Shown: positions 7,447-17,061, numbered from the stretch's first letter. The stretch is DNA of 64,000 nucleotides from Streptomyces sindenensis (GCF_014649035.1 NZ_BMSG01000030.1:36403-100402); one strand, 5' to 3'. Notes: generated from the sequence alone by a model not told the origin. Numbers and translations: made by a program.

Positions 7447-8142
7447 ATGGCTCGGGAAGGTACTGATCGCGAGGAGCCCGGGAACGTCGGGGCCGGGAGC
7501 GTCGGGGCGGGAGGTGCGCGGGTCGAAGGCATGGGGGCCGGGGGTGTGGAGCCCGGCACCGTGCGCCCCGGCGGCCGCACCGCCCGGGTGCGGGAGGCGG
7601 TGCTGCGGGCGGCCGGTGACGCGCTGGTCGAGCACGGTTTCGACGGGCTCGACCTGGCCGACGTCGCCCGGCGGGCGGAGGTCGGCAAGACGACCGTCTA
7701 CCGTCGCTGGTCCACCCCGGCCGGGCTGGTCGCCGATCTGCTCACGGACATGGCGGAGCAGTCCCTGCCGCGTACCGACACCGGATCCCTGGCCGAGGAT
7801 CTCCGGGCCAACGCCCGCCTCGTGGTCCGCACGCTGACCGATCCCCGCCAGGGCCTCCTCTTCGTGGCCGTCATCGCGGCCGCCGCCTGCGATCCACGGA
7901 CCGCCGAGGCCCTCCACCGCTTCTACGCGGTGCGGATCGGGGAGTGGTCCGGCTGCGTCGAAGCGGCGGTCGAGCGCGGTGAACTGCCCGTGGGGACGGA
8001 CCCGGGCGAGGTGATCGCGGCGGTGTCGGCGCCGCTGTACTACCGGCTGCTCGCCAGTGGCGCCCCGCTGGACGAGGAGGCCGCCGACCGGTCGGCGGCC
8101 GCAGCCGTCGCCGCCGCGCGGGCGGGCGCGTTCGTACGGTGA
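7447..8142 (+). CDS. TetR-family regulator of the adjacent exporter
   Basis: A 231-residue regulator with an unusually long Gly-rich N-terminal extension (about 40 residues, imperfect GAGSVGAGGARVEGMGAGG-type repeats). The helix-turn-helix follows at about residues 65-90, DVARRAEVGKTTVYRRWSTPAGLV. The C-terminal domain resembles TetR_C_11-type effector domains. GGAGG lies upstream of the ATG at 7447. ATG codons further in are possible and would remove the Gly-rich tail, so the true N-terminus is uncertain. Divergence from the DHA2 gene and the inverted repeat suggest local repression lifted by the pump substrate. Confidence 0.88.
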   Translation: MAREGTDREEPGNVGAGSVGAGGARVEGMGAGGVEPGTVRPGGRTARVREAVLRAAGDALVEHGFDGLDLADVARRAEVGKTTVYRRWSTPAGLVADLLTDMAEQSLPRTDTGSLAEDLRANARLVVRTLTDPRQGLLFVAVIAAAACDPRTAEALHRFYAVRIGEWSGCVEAAVERGELPVGTDPGEVIAAVSAPLYYRLLASGAPLDEEAADRSAAAAVAAARAGAFVR

Positions 8143-8230
8143 GGGGCACGGGAGCCCGTGGAGAAGGCCGGGTTTCTGCCGGGCGGGACCGGCTTCGTGG
8201 CATCGAACGGGCCGTCGATAAAGTGGTGGA

Positions 8231-9253
8231 ATGATATTCGGTAGAACCGGGTTCGGGGGGGCCGTCGCCGACTTCGAGGCGGCGGTGTCGGCGCACGACG
8301 CCAAGCGGTCCGGCAAGGCGTTCGTCCGGTTGCAGGAGACCTTCGGGCAGGCCCGGGAGCCGGAGCTGCTGGACGGCGGGCCGCGGCTCGCGGCCGTGCT
8401 GGAGCAGGTGCCGCCCGCCCCGCGTGCCGTCGTCGCCGTGCTCGTGGGGGCCTGCGTCGAGCGTGGCGCGGACGCCGAGCGCTGCGCCCCGGCGGTGCTC
8501 GCCGGGCTGCGGTGGGCCCTGGAACAGGCCGTGGCGTTCGCCGACGCCTGGACCGCGACCGGGGGCGGCGCGTTCCCCGCCCCGGACGGCGGCGAACCGG
8601 GCCCGGAGCTCGTGGAGCGGGCGGGCTTCGAGGCGGCCGTCGGCTGGGGGACGCTTCCCCAGTGGGAGATGGCCGCCGTCGCCATGCTGAACCACCCCGG
8701 CGTACGGCGCGAGGCCGGCTCCCGGGGCGACGCGCTGCGGCTGCTCGGTGCGGTGGAGCGGGCCTCCGGCCTGGAGCTGAAGTCCCTCGCCCACGCCCTC
8801 CTGGTGCTGGACGACGAACCGCTCGTCGCCCTCCACCGGTCGAGCGGCAGCGGCTACCTCCTGCGGATCTCCGGCATCGGGGACAACTTCCAGCTGCACA
8901 CCCTGCTCGCCGACGCGCTCATCGGCGGCGGCCATGTGGAGGGCCGCGCGCCGTCGTCGCAGGAGGCGGCCGTCTGCCGGGAGACCCCCGGCCAGGTGGA
9001 CACGGTGGGCTCCTTCGACCTGGTGGCCCCGGACGGCGGACTGATCTGGAACGAGGGCGCCCCCGCCGACATACCCGTCGTCGACGGCGTCCGGCTGCTG
9101 GTCCTGGACGAGCCGTCCTACCGGCGGACCTGGCCCGCGGGCCGCTTCTTCCCCGGCATGCGCGGTGACGTCCTGCTGGAGCGCGCCCTCGGCCCGGAGG
9201 AGACGGAGCGCTGGTACGCCCATGTCTCCCCGGCCAGGAACGCCACCGGCTGA
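8231..9253 (+). CDS. Conserved hypothetical protein
   Basis: A 340-residue soluble protein that I do not recognise by function. It has no signal peptide or membrane segment, and is rich in Ala/Leu helices in its first half, with a mixed C-terminal half containing DEPLVALHRSSGSGYLLRISGIGDNFQLHTLLADAL. It resembles proteins seen in many streptomycete genomes without assigned role. TAAAGT lies at 8219-8224, six bases before the ATG, with no ribosome-binding site, so the transcript may be leaderless. The gene is alone between tetR and a convergent phzF-like gene. Confidence 0.75.
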   Translation: MIFGRTGFGGAVADFEAAVSAHDAKRSGKAFVRLQETFGQAREPELLDGGPRLAAVLEQVPPAPRAVVAVLVGACVERGADAERCAPAVLAGLRWALEQAVAFADAWTATGGGAFPAPDGGEPGPELVERAGFEAAVGWGTLPQWEMAAVAMLNHPGVRREAGSRGDALRLLGAVERASGLELKSLAHALLVLDDEPLVALHRSSGSGYLLRISGIGDNFQLHTLLADALIGGGHVEGRAPSSQEAAVCRETPGQVDTVGSFDLVAPDGGLIWNEGAPADIPVVDGVRLLVLDEPSYRRTWPAGRFFPGMRGDVLLERALGPEETERWYAHVSPARNATG

Positions 9254-9279
9254 GCCCGGCTTCCGGCCCGGACCGGGCC

Positions 9280-9403
9280 CGTACGCCGGAGGCCCCGGCC
9301 CCGTACGCCGGAATCCCCGGCCGTACGCCGGAGGCCCCGGCCCCGTACACCGGAGGCCACGGCCCCTACGCCGGAAGCCCCGTACGCCGGAGGCCCCCGG
9401 CCA
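9280..9403. repeat. Imperfect ~21-bp tandem repeats between convergent genes
   Basis: About six degenerate copies of CGTACGCCGGAGGCCCCGG fill the gap between the hypothetical gene and the phzF-like gene. Both genes end at the repeat, so it is non-coding. The GC-rich units can pair with one another, which might help termination on both strands. Confidence 0.75.
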
Positions 9404-9432
9404 CGAACACGGCCCGCTGGGGCCGACCGGTG

Positions 9433-10287
9433 TCAGCCGATCCGGGTGCCCGTTCCGCTGACCCGGATCCGGGCGTCGCCCGCGCGCAGTTCGACGGTGA
9501 GGGTGCCCGGGCGGCCCATGTCCGCCCCCTGGTGCAGGGTCAGCACGGCCGCCTCCGGTACGAGTCCGAGCTCCCGTGCGTACGCGCCGAAGGCCGCCGC
9601 CGCCGCGCCCGTCGCCGGGTCCTCGACGACCCCGCCCACCGGGAACGGATCCCGGACGTGGAAGACCTCGGGCCCCTCGCGCCACACCAGTTGCAGGGTG
9701 GTCAGGTCGAGCCGGCGCATCAGCGCCTCCAGCCGCGCGAAGTCGTAGTCCAGGTCCGCCAGCCGTTCCCGGGTGGCGGCGGCCAGCACCAGGTGCCGGG
9801 CCCCGGCGTAGCCGATCCGGGGCGGCAGGGCCGGATCGAGGTCGGCGGCCGGCCAGTCCAGGGCCGCCAGCGCCTCCGCCAGGTCGGCCTCCGCGACCTC
9901 CTCGACGTGCGGCGCCACGCTGGTCAGGGTGGCTCGGAGCTCGTCGCCCTCCCGGACGACGGAGACCGGGACCGGACCCGCGGGCGTCGCGAACTCCAGC
10001 GCGCCCGGTCCGTCCCGTTCGGCCAGTGCCAGGGCCGTGGCGACCGTGGCGTGGCCGCAGAACGGCACCTCGGCCTTCGGGCTGAAGTACCGGATGGTGT
10101 ACGCGCCTTCGCCGGTCCGCTCCGTCAGGAACGCCGACTCGCTGTAGCCCAGCTCCGCCGCGATCGTGAGCATCCGCTCCTCGTCGAGCCCGGTCGCGTC
10201 CAGGACGACCCCGGCGGGGTTCCCGCCCGCGGGATCGGCGGAGAAGGCGGTGTAGCGCAGGACCTCGGTCCGGTGATCAGGTGTCAT
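9433..10287 (-). CDS. PhzF family isomerase/epimerase-like protein
   Basis: A 284-residue member of the PhzF/diaminopimelate-epimerase fold. Family marks are YTAFSADPAGGNPAGVVLDA (residues 12-31), the SESAFL motif containing the conserved acidic catalytic residue (E50 area), PFCGHATVATA, and EDPATGAAAAAFGAY near the C-terminus. Characterised PhzF isomerises a phenazine precursor, but most family members, including this one, lie outside phenazine clusters and their substrates are unknown. There is no phenazine operon in the window. A second, more divergent PhzF-like gene lies at 28455. Confidence 0.87.
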   Translation of the reverse strand: MTPDHRTEVLRYTAFSADPAGGNPAGVVLDATGLDEERMLTIAAELGYSESAFLTERTGEGAYTIRYFSPKAEVPFCGHATVATALALAERDGPGALEFATPAGPVPVSVVREGDELRATLTSVAPHVEEVAEADLAEALAALDWPAADLDPALPPRIGYAGARHLVLAAATRERLADLDYDFARLEALMRRLDLTTLQLVWREGPEVFHVRDPFPVGGVVEDPATGAAAAAFGAYARELGLVPEAAVLTLHQGADMGRPGTLTVELRAGDARIRVSGTGTRIG

Positions 10288-10441
10288 GCAGCAGACAACC
10301 GGGCCGCCGCCTCTGTCATTCCCCCGTGGGAGAGGACGGGTTGCCCCCCCGGGCAGTCCTGCCCGCCCCGACGGTGGAGCTGCCGAAGGTGTAATCCCCC
10401 ATGACTCCTCGTGCCCCCCGGCCGTCCCCTGGCTCCCCGCC

Positions 10442-11260
10442 TCAGCCCCGTCCGACGTACGGCATGTTCGTCGCCATGACCGTCGCGAACTGGACGTTCG
10501 CCTCCAGCGGCAGCTCCGCCATGTGCAGCACCGTCCGTGCCACGTCCGCCGCCGCCATCACCGGCTCCACCGCCAGCTCCCCGTTGGCCTGGAGGATCCC
10601 GGTCCGCATCCGCTCGGTCATCTCCGTCGCCGCGTTGCCGATGTCGATCTGGCCGCAGGCGATCCGGTAGGGGCGGCCGTCCAGCGACAGCGACTTCGTC
10701 AGTCCGGTGATCGCGTGCTTGGTCGCGGTGTACGCGATCGAGTGCGGGCGCGGCGCGTGGGCGGAGATCGAGCCGTTGTTGATGATGCGGCCGCCCTGCG
10801 GATCCTGCTCCTTCATCTGCCGGTACGCCGCCTGCGCGCACAGGAACGAGCCCGTCAGGTTCACGTCGACGACCGCCCGCCAGTCCGCGGCGGCCAGGTC
10901 CTCCAGCGGTACGCCGCCGGGGCCGAACGTGCCCGCGTTGTTGAACAGCAGGTCCAGCCGGCCGAACCGCTCCCGTACGGCGGTGAAGAGCGCGGCCACC
11001 TCTTCGGCGTCCGTGACGTCCGTCGTGACGCACAGCGCCTCGGCGTCCCCGGCGGCGGCCGCCGTCTCCGCCAGCGGCTCGGCCCGCCGGCCCGCGAGCG
11101 CGAGCGACCAGCCCGCGCTCGCGAGGGCGAGCGCGACGGCCCGTCCGATCCCCGACCCCGCCCCCGTGAGGACGGCGACCTTCCGCCCCGGCCGCCCTCC
11201 GTCCCCGCCGCGCGCCACCCGTTCGGTCTGCTCTGTCTGCTCCGTCTGCTCTGTGTTCAT
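10442..11260 (-). CDS. Short-chain dehydrogenase/reductase (SDR)
   Basis: A 272-residue NAD(P)-dependent oxidoreductase. The nucleotide-binding motif TGAGSGIGRA is at about residues 32-41, the NNAG motif in LLFNNAGTFG, the catalytic Ser in NGSISAHAPRP, and the YxxxK pair in AYTATKHAITG. The ATG at 11260 was chosen because it is the first start after a frame break in sense; the N-terminal TEQTEQTEQTE run is encoded by a 9-bp repeat. The substrate is unknown. The gene is divergent from phoD, with about 140 bases between the starts. Confidence 0.9.
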   Translation of the reverse strand: MNTEQTEQTEQTERVARGGDGGRPGRKVAVLTGAGSGIGRAVALALASAGWSLALAGRRAEPLAETAAAAGDAEALCVTTDVTDAEEVAALFTAVRERFGRLDLLFNNAGTFGPGGVPLEDLAAADWRAVVDVNLTGSFLCAQAAYRQMKEQDPQGGRIINNGSISAHAPRPHSIAYTATKHAITGLTKSLSLDGRPYRIACGQIDIGNAATEMTERMRTGILQANGELAVEPVMAAADVARTVLHMAELPLEANVQFATVMATNMPYVGRG

Positions 11261-11403
11261 GGCCCGGCAGCGTACGGGACAGATCCGTGCACAGGGCACG
11301 CGGTGCTCATCGACCCGCCATGCGGATGTTGTGCACGCGACAACGGTGCGTCGTCCCCTCTCGCTGCCATGAATCCCGACAGCATCCGGGCCGAGGAGGG
11401 CAT

Positions 11404-13071
11404 ATGACCGCCGCACAGACCATCATGACGCCCGATCAGAGCACCCGAGCCATCGAACTCAGCACCGCCGCCCGCGTACGGGAACCGGGAGTGGGCCGCC
11501 GGCGCTTCCTGACCTCCACCGGAGCCGCCGCCGCGCTCGCCTTCGCGGTCAACCTGCCCGCCGCCGGCACGGCGAGCGCCGCCGAGGCCGACGCCCGCCG
11601 GATCACCGAGGACCCCTTCACCCTGGGCGTCGCCTCCGGCGATCCGCACCCCACGTCCGTCCTGATCTGGACCAAGCTCGCGCCCCGCCCCTTCGAACCG
11701 GGCGGCGGACTGCCGCCCGGCCGCATCGAGGTGCGCTGGGAGATCGCCCGCGACGAGCGCTTCCGCCGTATCGAGCGGCGCGGATCGGTCACCGCCCACC
11801 CCGAGTTCGCCCACAGCGTCCGCGCCGAGGTCCAGGGGCTCGACTCCGGCCGCCTCTACCACTACCGCTTCCGCACCGGCAGCTGGACCAGCCCGGTCGG
11901 CCGCACCCGCACCGCCCCCGCCCCCGGCGCCCGCAACAGCTCCCTCACCCTGGCCGCCGTCTCCTGCCAGGCGTACCACGACGGGTACTTCACCGCCCAC
12001 CGCCACCTCGCGGCCGAGGACGTCGACGTCGTCTTCCACCTCGGCGACTACCTCTACGAGTACGCCGTCAACGCCACCGGCGGGGCCCGCGACTACACCG
12101 ACCGCCGCCTCCCGGACCTCTTCAACCGCGAGACGACGACGCTGGAGGACTACCGGCTGCGCTACGCCCTCTACAAGTCCGACCCGGACCTGCGCGCCGC
12201 CCACGCCGCCCACCCCTTCGTCGTCACCTGGGACGACCACGAGACCGAGAACAACTACGCCGGCGAGATCCCCGAGAACGACGTCACCCCCGAGGAGTTC
12301 CTGCTCCGCCGGGCCGCCGCGTACCGCGCGTACTGGGAGAACCAGCCGCTGCGCACTTCCCAGCGCCCCACCGGACCCGACATGACCCTCTACCGCCGCC
12401 TCCGCTTCGGCCGGCTCGCCCAGTTCGACATCCTCGACACCCGCCAGTACCGCAGCGACCAGGCGTACGGCGACGGCTGGCGCACCCCCGGCCCCGAGTC
12501 CGAGGACCCCGCCCGCACCATGACCGGGGCCACCCAGGAACGCTGGCTGATCAACGGCTGGCGGGCCTCGAACGCCACCTGGAACGTCGTCCCGCAGCAG
12601 GTCACCTTCGCCCGGCGGCGCAATGTGCCCGCCGACGCCTACAAGCTCTCCATGGACTCCTGGGACGGCTACCCCGCCTCCCGGCAGCGGGTGCTGGCCG
12701 GGGCCGAGGCCGCCGGGGTGGACAACCTGATGGTCCTCACCGGCGACGTCCACGTCTCCTACGCCTTCGACCTGAAGAAGGACTTCGACGACCCCGCGTC
12801 GCGCACCGTCGGCACGGAGATCGTCACCACCTCCATCGCCAGCGGCAAGGACGGCGCGGACCGGCCCGCCAACTGGGAGAACCAGACCCGCGCCAACCCG
12901 CACCTCAAGCACTACAACGGGCGGCGCGGCTACGCGCTCGTCACCCTCGGCACGGAGGAGGCCCGCGCCGACTTCCGTACGGTCGCGGCCGTCACGACCC
13001 CCGGCGCGCCCGTCACCACCGCGGCCTCGTTCGTCACGGAGGCCGGGAACCCGGGGCTCACACCCGCGTAA
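11404..13071 (+). CDS. phoD: Secreted alkaline phosphatase PhoD family
   Basis: A 555-residue phosphodiesterase/phosphomonoesterase exported by the Tat pathway, freeing phosphate from organic esters or teichoic acids. The twin-arginine motif GRRRFLTSTG starts at about residue 31 and the hydrophobic region ends near TASAAE. An N-terminal Fe3+/Ca2+-binding PhoD domain follows; metal-binding motifs include AAVSCQAY (Cys ligand), HLGDYLYEY, VTWDDHETENNY and LTGDVHVSY. GAGGAGGG precedes the ATG at 11404. PhoD genes are usually under PhoP control, but no clear PHO-box direct repeats were found upstream. Confidence 0.92.
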   Translation: MTAAQTIMTPDQSTRAIELSTAARVREPGVGRRRFLTSTGAAAALAFAVNLPAAGTASAAEADARRITEDPFTLGVASGDPHPTSVLIWTKLAPRPFEPGGGLPPGRIEVRWEIARDERFRRIERRGSVTAHPEFAHSVRAEVQGLDSGRLYHYRFRTGSWTSPVGRTRTAPAPGARNSSLTLAAVSCQAYHDGYFTAHRHLAAEDVDVVFHLGDYLYEYAVNATGGARDYTDRRLPDLFNRETTTLEDYRLRYALYKSDPDLRAAHAAHPFVVTWDDHETENNYAGEIPENDVTPEEFLLRRAAAYRAYWENQPLRTSQRPTGPDMTLYRRLRFGRLAQFDILDTRQYRSDQAYGDGWRTPGPESEDPARTMTGATQERWLINGWRASNATWNVVPQQVTFARRRNVPADAYKLSMDSWDGYPASRQRVLAGAEAAGVDNLMVLTGDVHVSYAFDLKKDFDDPASRTVGTEIVTTSIASGKDGADRPANWENQTRANPHLKHYNGRRGYALVTLGTEEARADFRTVAAVTTPGAPVTTAASFVTEAGNPGLTPA

Positions 13072-13077
13072 CAGGGC

Positions 13078-14073
13078 TCAGAGATCCGCCGGGTAGCGGA
13101 CGCCGATGCGGTCCCGGACCGCGTCGAGCGTCCGCATCACCGCCAGCGAACCCTCCAACGGCACGAGCGGCGACTCCGGCTCGCCCGCCCGCACCGCGCG
13201 TGCCACCTCCACCGCCTCGTACTGCATGCCGGAGAGCCCCTGCGGTCCCGGCCCCGACGTGATCGTCTCCGGCTCCGCGCCCGCCCGCCGCAGCACGAAG
13301 TGGTCCGGGTGGAAGAAGTCGCGCGGGAGGTCTATCCGGCCCGCCGTGCCGATCACGGTGGCCGCCGTCGGATGGTGGCCGACGATCGAGCAGGACAGCA
13401 GCGCGGTCGCACCGGAGTCCCAGCCGAGCAGCATGCCCGTGTTCAGGTCCACGCCCTCGGGGGAGAGCAGCGCGTCGGCCTGGATCCGGTCCGGCTCGCC
13501 CAGCAGCAGGTGGGCGAAGGAGACCGGGTAGACCCCGAGGTCCAGCAGGGCCCCGCCGCCGAGGGCCGGGTCGCGCAGCCGGTGGCCCGGGGCGAAGTCG
13601 CCCGCGAAGCCGAAGTCCGCCTGGACGGTACGGATCTCGCCGATCGCCCCGTCCCGGACCAGCTCGGTCAGCCGGCGCACCACCGGGTTGAGGTAGGTCC
13701 ACATGGCCTCCATCAGGAACAGACCGCGTTCCCGGGCGAGCGCGACCAGCTCCTTCGCCTCCCGGCTGTTGAGCGTGAACGCCTTCTCGCACAGCACGTG
13801 CTTCCCGGCCTTCAGCGCGAGCGAGGCCGCCGCGTGGTGCGCCGAGTGCGGGGTGGCCACGTAGACCACGTCCACCGTGTCGTCGGCGACCAGCTCCGCC
13901 CAGCTCCCGTAGGCCCGGGCGATCCCGTGCCGGTCGGCGAAGGCCCGCGCCGAGGCCTCCGTCCGCGAGGCGACGGCCACCACCTCGGCGTCCGGCAGTC
14001 CCTGTACGTCCGCCGTGAAGGTCGCGGCTATGCCGCCCGTCGCCAGAACACCCCAGCGCACCCTGTCACTCAT
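13078..14073 (-). CDS. Gfo/Idh/MocA family oxidoreductase
   Basis: A 331-residue NAD(P)-dependent dehydrogenase probably acting on a sugar, polyol or related compound. The Rossmann motif is GVLATGGIAATF near the N-terminus, and the family motif CEKAFTLN (the EKP-type motif, here EKA) is at about residue 95-100. The C-terminal alpha/beta domain begins near FGFAGDFAPGHRLRDPALGGGALLDLG. The ATG at 14073 was chosen because the Rossmann strand begins a few residues later. It is convergent with phoD, seven bases apart, and divergent from the Bcr/CflA exporter. EKA in place of the usual EKP is a mild variation seen in the family. Confidence 0.9.
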   Translation of the reverse strand: MSDRVRWGVLATGGIAATFTADVQGLPDAEVVAVASRTEASARAFADRHGIARAYGSWAELVADDTVDVVYVATPHSAHHAAASLALKAGKHVLCEKAFTLNSREAKELVALARERGLFLMEAMWTYLNPVVRRLTELVRDGAIGEIRTVQADFGFAGDFAPGHRLRDPALGGGALLDLGVYPVSFAHLLLGEPDRIQADALLSPEGVDLNTGMLLGWDSGATALLSCSIVGHHPTAATVIGTAGRIDLPRDFFHPDHFVLRRAGAEPETITSGPGPQGLSGMQYEAVEVARAVRAGEPESPLVPLEGSLAVMRTLDAVRDRIGVRYPADL

Positions 14074-14162
14074 GCCCGCCACCCCAGCCCACCCGAAAAA
14101 GGTATCGACCACTCCGGTCGAGCTGAGAGCATAGATGCGGATTCAACGATGTGGAGATGAGA

Positions 14163-15479
14163 ATGCCGGAGAGCGGCGGCGGCCGGGCCCAGCAAGAGCA
14201 CATACCCTCCTCCGGGACCGGCCCCGGAGTCCCCGGCCTTCCGGCCCCGGCGGCGAAGGCCGCCCGGCGCACCGGACTCCTGGTCACCCTGGTCCTCGGC
14301 GGGCTCACCGCCCTGCCGCCGCTGTCGATGGACATGTACCTCCCGGCCCTCCCCGCCGTCACCGACTCCCTGAGCGCCCCCGCCGCCACCATCCAGCTCA
14401 CGCTGACCGCGTGCCTGGCCGGAATGGCGCTCGGCCAGCTCGTCGTCGGACCGATGAGCGACCGCTGGGGCCGCCGCACGCCGCTGCTCCTCGGCATGGT
14501 CGTCTACGTCCTCGCCACCGCGATCTGCGCCCTGGCCCCCACCGCCGGACTCCTCATCGGCTTCCGCCTCCTCCAGGGGCTCGCGGGCGCGGCCGGGATC
14601 GTCATCGCGCGGGCCGTGGTGCGCGACCTCTACGACGGCGTGGAGATGGCCCGCTTCTTCTCCACCCTGATGCTGATCTCCGGGGCCGCCCCGATCGTCG
14701 CGCCGCTGATCGGCGGGCAGGTCCTGCGGGTCACCGACTGGCGGGGCATCTTCGTCGTGCTGACCGCCGTCGGCATCGTGCTCACCCTCGTGGTGTGGAG
14801 GTGGCTGCACGAGACGCTGCCGCCCGCGGCCCGTCACACCGGCGGGGTCACCGACGCCCTGCGCACCATGCGCGGGCTGCTCGCCGACCGGGTCTTCACC
14901 GGCTACATGGTCGCGGGCGGGCTCGCCTTCGCCGTCCTGTTCGCGTACATCTCCGCCTCCCCGTTCGTCGTCCAGGAGATCTACGGTGCATCGCCGCAGA
15001 CCTTCAGCCTGCTCTTCGGGCTCAACTCCATCGGCCTGATCGTCGTCGGGCAGATCAACGGCAAGCTCCTCGTGGGCCGGTTCCGCCTCGACAAGGTGCT
15101 CGGCCTCGGCCTCGCCGTGATCGTGCTGGCCGCCGTCGCGCTGCTCCTCATGACGACCGGCGTCTTCGGCGAGGTCGGGCTCGTCCCCGTAGCGGCCGGG
15201 CTGTTCGTGCTGATGTCGGCGATGGGCCTCGCGATGCCGAACACCAACGCCCAGGCCCTCATGCGGACCAAGCACGCGGCGGGCTCCGCCTCCGCGCTGC
15301 TCGGCACGTCCTCGTTCCTCATCGGGGCCGTCGCCTCCCCGCTGGTCGGCATCGCGGGGGAGGACACGGCCGTCCCGATGGCCGTCGTCCAGGTGAGCTG
15401 CGCGGTGGCGGCGGTGGGCTGCTTCCTGCTCCTGTGCCGCCCCTGGCAGCGCGCGGGACGCGAGGCCGGCGGCCTCTGA
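14163..15479 (+). CDS. Bcr/CflA-type MFS multidrug exporter (DHA1)
   Basis: A 438-residue exporter with a proline-rich cytosolic tail of about 35 residues and 12 hydrophobic segments. The first segment with the pattern LTALPPLSMDMYLPALPAV is diagnostic of the Bcr/CflA group, as are motif A (GPMSDRWGRRTPLL) and RLLQGLAGAAGIVIARAVVRDLY. Known relatives export bicyclomycin, chloramphenicol or sulphonamides. Of three possible starts (GTG 14151, ATG 14157, ATG 14163) the last has GGAG at suitable spacing. No regulator gene adjoins it. Confidence 0.9.
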   Translation: MPESGGGRAQQEHIPSSGTGPGVPGLPAPAAKAARRTGLLVTLVLGGLTALPPLSMDMYLPALPAVTDSLSAPAATIQLTLTACLAGMALGQLVVGPMSDRWGRRTPLLLGMVVYVLATAICALAPTAGLLIGFRLLQGLAGAAGIVIARAVVRDLYDGVEMARFFSTLMLISGAAPIVAPLIGGQVLRVTDWRGIFVVLTAVGIVLTLVVWRWLHETLPPAARHTGGVTDALRTMRGLLADRVFTGYMVAGGLAFAVLFAYISASPFVVQEIYGASPQTFSLLFGLNSIGLIVVGQINGKLLVGRFRLDKVLGLGLAVIVLAAVALLLMTTGVFGEVGLVPVAAGLFVLMSAMGLAMPNTNAQALMRTKHAAGSASALLGTSSFLIGAVASPLVGIAGEDTAVPMAVVQVSCAVAAVGCFLLLCRPWQRAGREAGGL

Positions 15480-15521
15480 GCCCTTGAGGAGCCGGCCGGG
15501 GACGGGCCGGCCGGCGGGGGG

Positions 15522-16844
15522 TCAGCCCGTGCGCGGGTAGCCGATCAGATGCGTACGGTCCTGCCGGTCGGTCCAGCGGAACACCCCGACCCCCGTCGTC
15601 TCCGTCCCCGGCAGCCGGGCGTTGCGCGACAGCCGCTCGGTGCTCCAGGTCGCGAAGTCCATCGCGACCGGGAGCCCGCCGCCGGACAGCGCCTCCGAGG
15701 CGTCGCGCGCGTTCTCGGCCCCGTACGCGATGCCGTCGTCCGTCACCGTGGCCAGCGTCAGATGCGCGGTGCCGCCCTCGTCCTCGAAGCAGCGGCCCTG
15801 CTTCGCCGCCAGGTCGAAGGCGAGGTTCCCGGCGATCAGGTAGTCGCCCGAGGGGGAGAGGACCGCCTGCGGGTAGCGCCCCGGCTTTATGGCCGGCTTG
15901 TGGCACTCCACCGAGGTGAGCACCTCCCCGGTCGCCGCGTCGTGCACCGCCCACAGCTCATGGGTCGCCGCCCGCTTGGTCTTCTTGGCGGGCTGCCACT
16001 TCGCCAGTACGTGGTCCGGGGTCATCGACGTCACCACCCCGCTGTCCTTCTCGGTCCCCTTGGGCGCGACGTTCCGGCTGAACCAGCCGCCACGCACCCA
16101 GAACTCCCGCGCCCCGCCCACCAGCAGGCCGTCGGCGGTCCGGCCGTGCACCTCGGTGAGCTGCTTGCAGGCCGGGCAGCCCTTGGGATACCCGAGCTTC
16201 TCCGCGCCCAGCTCGGACACCTCACCGGTGACCGGGTCCACCAGGGTGCTGTTCGCCTTCGCGTCGCTGATCACGATGCCCGGCCCGGTCGTGGTCACCT
16301 TCGGGGCCCCGGACCACGGCACCTCGACGCGCTGCCGGTTCCCGTTCGTCACGTCGTACAGATCCAGGGCGAGGACGGTGTCCTCCGGCGAAAGGCCGTC
16401 GCCGACCTTCCCGTAGGACCAGGTCACGAAGTACTGCCGGTCGCCCTTGGCCACCGTGGCGAGCTTCGGGTAGTGCAGCGGGTCCGGCGGCCGCCAGGCC
16501 CGGCCGCGCCAGCCCAGCTCGCCGGTGGCCGTGTCGACCGTGCGCAACCGGTAGCGGTTCCCCTCGGACCGCTCCAGATAGGCCAGCAGCCCCGTGGAGT
16601 GGGAGACGGCGACATCGGGGGAGGAGCCGATGATCTCCCAGCCCCGGTCCGTCGTGTACTGGGGCGGAACGGTCAGCCGGGTCACCGGACCCGCGCTCGG
16701 CAGCACCGGCTTCGCCGTGGCGGTGGCCGCGCCGTCGTCCTTCTTCTTCCCCTCGGGGTCGCCGCCGCAGGTGGCCAGCAGCAGGAGCAGGGCGAGAAAG
16801 ACCACCCCGCCGACCAGCGTCAGCCGCACGATCTTCTGCCTCAT
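15522..16844 (-). CDS. Lipoprotein with beta-propeller-like (PQQ-type) repeats
   Basis: A 440-residue predicted surface lipoprotein. The N-terminus has basic residues, a hydrophobic core (LTLVGGVVFLALLLLLATC) and a lipobox LATC with Cys at about 26. A Lys-rich linker follows, then strand-rich repeats with DTATGELGWRGRAW and DAATGEVLTSVECH, resembling PQQ-type propeller blades. CPAC in the middle could form a disulphide. Function is unknown; such proteins often bind ligands or partner proteins at the cell surface. GGGGGAG lies upstream of the ATG at 16844. It is convergent with the Bcr/CflA exporter. Confidence 0.78.
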   Translation of the reverse strand: MRQKIVRLTLVGGVVFLALLLLLATCGGDPEGKKKDDGAATATAKPVLPSAGPVTRLTVPPQYTTDRGWEIIGSSPDVAVSHSTGLLAYLERSEGNRYRLRTVDTATGELGWRGRAWRPPDPLHYPKLATVAKGDRQYFVTWSYGKVGDGLSPEDTVLALDLYDVTNGNRQRVEVPWSGAPKVTTTGPGIVISDAKANSTLVDPVTGEVSELGAEKLGYPKGCPACKQLTEVHGRTADGLLVGGAREFWVRGGWFSRNVAPKGTEKDSGVVTSMTPDHVLAKWQPAKKTKRAATHELWAVHDAATGEVLTSVECHKPAIKPGRYPQAVLSPSGDYLIAGNLAFDLAAKQGRCFEDEGGTAHLTLATVTDDGIAYGAENARDASEALSGGGLPVAMDFATWSTERLSRNARLPGTETTGVGVFRWTDRQDRTHLIGYPRTG

Positions 16845-17061
16845 GGCTCCCCCGCTGGACCATCTTGATCTGGTGCCGTGCACGCGCGGGTCAGCGTAGC
16901 AACAGCCCTCCGGCCACGTGGAGTTCGCCGGATTCCTGTTCCGTACCGGTTACGTGAACCCCGGGTGCGGGCCCGCCCGGCCCCCGTCCCGCCCGCGTAC
17001 GTCCCCGCGTACCCCCTCCGGCGACGGCGAAGCGGAATGCGGCCGACGGGCCGCCTCCGCC

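Noticed and set aside
4256..7837. Nearly 1,200-codon open frame on the plus strand
   Set aside because: It crosses genes with clear domains on the other strand (glycosyltransferase, DHA2 exporter) and encodes only Gly/Gln/Arg-rich sequence; a high-GC artefact.
9433..10287. Phenazine biosynthesis
   Set aside because: The PhzF-like genes stand alone; no other phz gene is present.
11270..11403. PHO boxes upstream of phoD
   Set aside because: No direct repeats resembling GTTCACC at 11-bp spacing were found, so PhoP control was not claimed.
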